NCBI GenBank assembly: GCA_023664685.1 | Contig: JAMPFC010000023.1 | Coordinates: 1-34,566 of the forward strand | Direction: 5' to 3' | DNA: 34,566 bases | Origin: Roseburia sp. | Lineage (GTDB): Bacteria; Bacillota; Clostridia; Lachnospirales; Lachnospiraceae | Shown: positions 33,537 through 34,566 of the stretch, piece by piece | How positions within the stretch are numbered: position 1 is the stretch's first letter | Layout: every line of letters starts with the position of its first letter | Made by a program: the position numbers and the translations under genes | The notes under the pieces: model-generated | The model's input: only the letters and a program-made list of their open reading frames with translations | The model's database searches: none | What the model was told of the DNA's origin: nothing

Positions 33537-34566
33537 TTATTCAAAATAATCAATTTTCATCGCATGTTTTACTTCAGAAAGTGTCTGAGCAGCGGTTTCT
33601 CTGGCTTTGTGGCTTCCCTTACGGAGAATCTCCATCACAGCCGGGATGTCCTTTTCCAGTTCATGGCGCCGGTTCTGGATCGGCTCCAATTCTTCCATCA
33701 GGACAGCGTACAGGAATTTTTTTACTTTTACGTCGCCGAGACCGCCTTTTGTATAATGTGCCTTTAATTCATCCAGACACGCATATTCCGGAAGATGATT
33801 TGCAAAATGTTCGTCGCAGCAGAAAGCATCCAGATAGGTAAATACGGTGTTTCCCTCGAGCTTTCCGGGATCTTCGATGCGGATATGGTCGGGATCTGTA
33901 TACATGCTCATAACCTTTTTGCGGATATCATCCGGCGTGTCAGCGAGATAAATACAGTTTCCGAGGGACTTGCTCATTTTTGCCTTGCCATCCGTGCCGG
34001 GCAGCCGCATGCACACTTCGTTATCAGGAAGAAGAGCCTTTGGCTCGACAAGAACATCATCGTAAGTGGAGTTGAAACTGCGGACGATTTCCCTTGCCTG
34101 TTCGATCATAGGAAGCTGGTCGTCCCCGACGGGAACCGTAGTAGCCTTAAAGGCAGTGATATCTGCTGTCTGGCTGATCGGATATGTAAAAAAGCCGACC
34201 GGGATGCTCGAATTAAATCCGCGCATCAGAATTTCTGATTTGACAGTCGGGTTGCGTTTGAGCCGGGAGACAGTCACAAGGTTCATATAGTAGAAAGTCA
34301 GTTCCGTCAACTCGGAAACATATGACTGAACAAACAGGTTGGATTTTTCCGGATCAAGTCCACATGACATATAGTCAAGGGCTACTTCGGAAATGTTACT
34401 CCGGACTTTTTCCGGATTATCAAAATTGTCAGTCAGCGCCTGCGCATCAGCGATCATAATATAAATATCATCAAATTCACCGGAATTTTGGAGTTCCACC
34501 CGTCGTTTCAGTGAGCCTGCATAGTGTCCAACATGAAGTCTTCCGGTTGGCCGGTCGCCAGTCAAA
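33537..34566 (-). CDS. trpS: Tryptophanyl-tRNA synthetase (5' end outside window)
   Basis: The visible 342 codons run off the right edge; the true start, probably a few codons before [15 protein letters not shown], is missing. The class I HIGH-type motif appears as T-G-R-L-H-V-G-H-Y and the KMSKS loop as [10 protein letters not shown]. The Trp-binding fold is complete. It charges tRNA-Trp. The frame is intact to its stop at 33537 and it is followed by the terminator on the minus strand. Confidence 0.95.
   Translation of the reverse strand, partial: LTGDRPTGRLHVGHYAGSLKRRVELQNSGEFDDIYIMIADAQALTDNFDNPEKVRSNISEVALDYMSCGLDPEKSNLFVQSYVSELTELTFYYMNLVTVSRLKRNPTVKSEILMRGFNSSIPVGFFTYPISQTADITAFKATTVPVGDDQLPMIEQAREIVRSFNSTYDDVLVEPKALLPDNEVCMRLPGTDGKAKMSKSLGNCIYLADTPDDIRKKVMSMYTDPDHIRIEDPGKLEGNTVFTYLDAFCCDEHFANHLPEYACLDELKAHYTKGGLGDVKVKKFLYAVLMEELEPIQNRRHELEKDIPAVMEILRKGSHKARETAAQTLSEVKHAMKIDYFE

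Overview
The window looks like chromosomal DNA from an anaerobic, endospore-forming member of the Clostridia, most likely family Lachnospiraceae. The evidence is a cotJ spore-coat locus, a reverse-type rubrerythrin next to a PerR-like regulator, a secreted GH9 cellulase with a lysine-rich tail, a DUF6273 surface protein, several TTG/GTG starts with strong AGGAGG sites, and protein sequences typical of that family. No rRNA, tRNA, CRISPR array or intact insertion sequence was found. Family assignments rest on motif recognition by eye; no database was searched.

Left end (1-3.6 kb), accessory and partly decayed: the 3' tail of a possible SH3-like gene, a long terminator hairpin, and an orphan AT-rich coiled-coil gene (398-1078). 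A cotJA-cotJB operon on the minus strand follows, whose third gene, cotJC, survives only as a 35-codon stub. Next come a divergent perR-like gene with a promoter and candidate operator, a reverse rubrerythrin, and a remnant of a RecG/AlbA-type ATP-binding regulator.

3.6-14.5 kb, rightward: an OmpR-type response regulator and histidine kinase with overlapping ends, a membrane-anchored protein of unknown function and a C39-like papain-fold protein. These are followed by a RecJ-type exonuclease with its own promoter, a family 2 glycosyltransferase, and a MoxR ATPase / DUF58 / membrane transglutaminase operon.

14.6-21.3 kb, housekeeping: pyrG (minus) and ftsH (plus) diverge from back-to-back promoters. 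A Cof-type HAD phosphatase overlaps the end of ftsH, and uvrC follows.

21.3-26.9 kb, accessory: an XRE repressor diverges from a secreted protein with a duplicated DUF6273 module across a pair of perfect palindromes. Then comes the most interesting element of the window, a promoter-driven four-way-junction RNA followed by a terminator whose left arm can pair with the 3' strand of the RNA's closing stem. This is the layout of a transcription-terminating riboswitch, placed ahead of a cupin gene. An AraC regulator and a stalk-domain glucosaminidase lie beyond it on the minus strand.

26.9-34.6 kb: an AGCS sodium/alanine symporter, D-Ala-D-Ala ligase, a DUF1934 protein, dapF, a small ferredoxin-thioredoxin-reductase-like protein directly before a thioredoxin, a GH9 cellulase and, on the minus strand, trpS running off the right edge. 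Alanine uptake, ddl and dapF all supply peptidoglycan precursors; the glucosaminidase, and possibly the transglutaminase and C39 proteins, act on or outside the wall.
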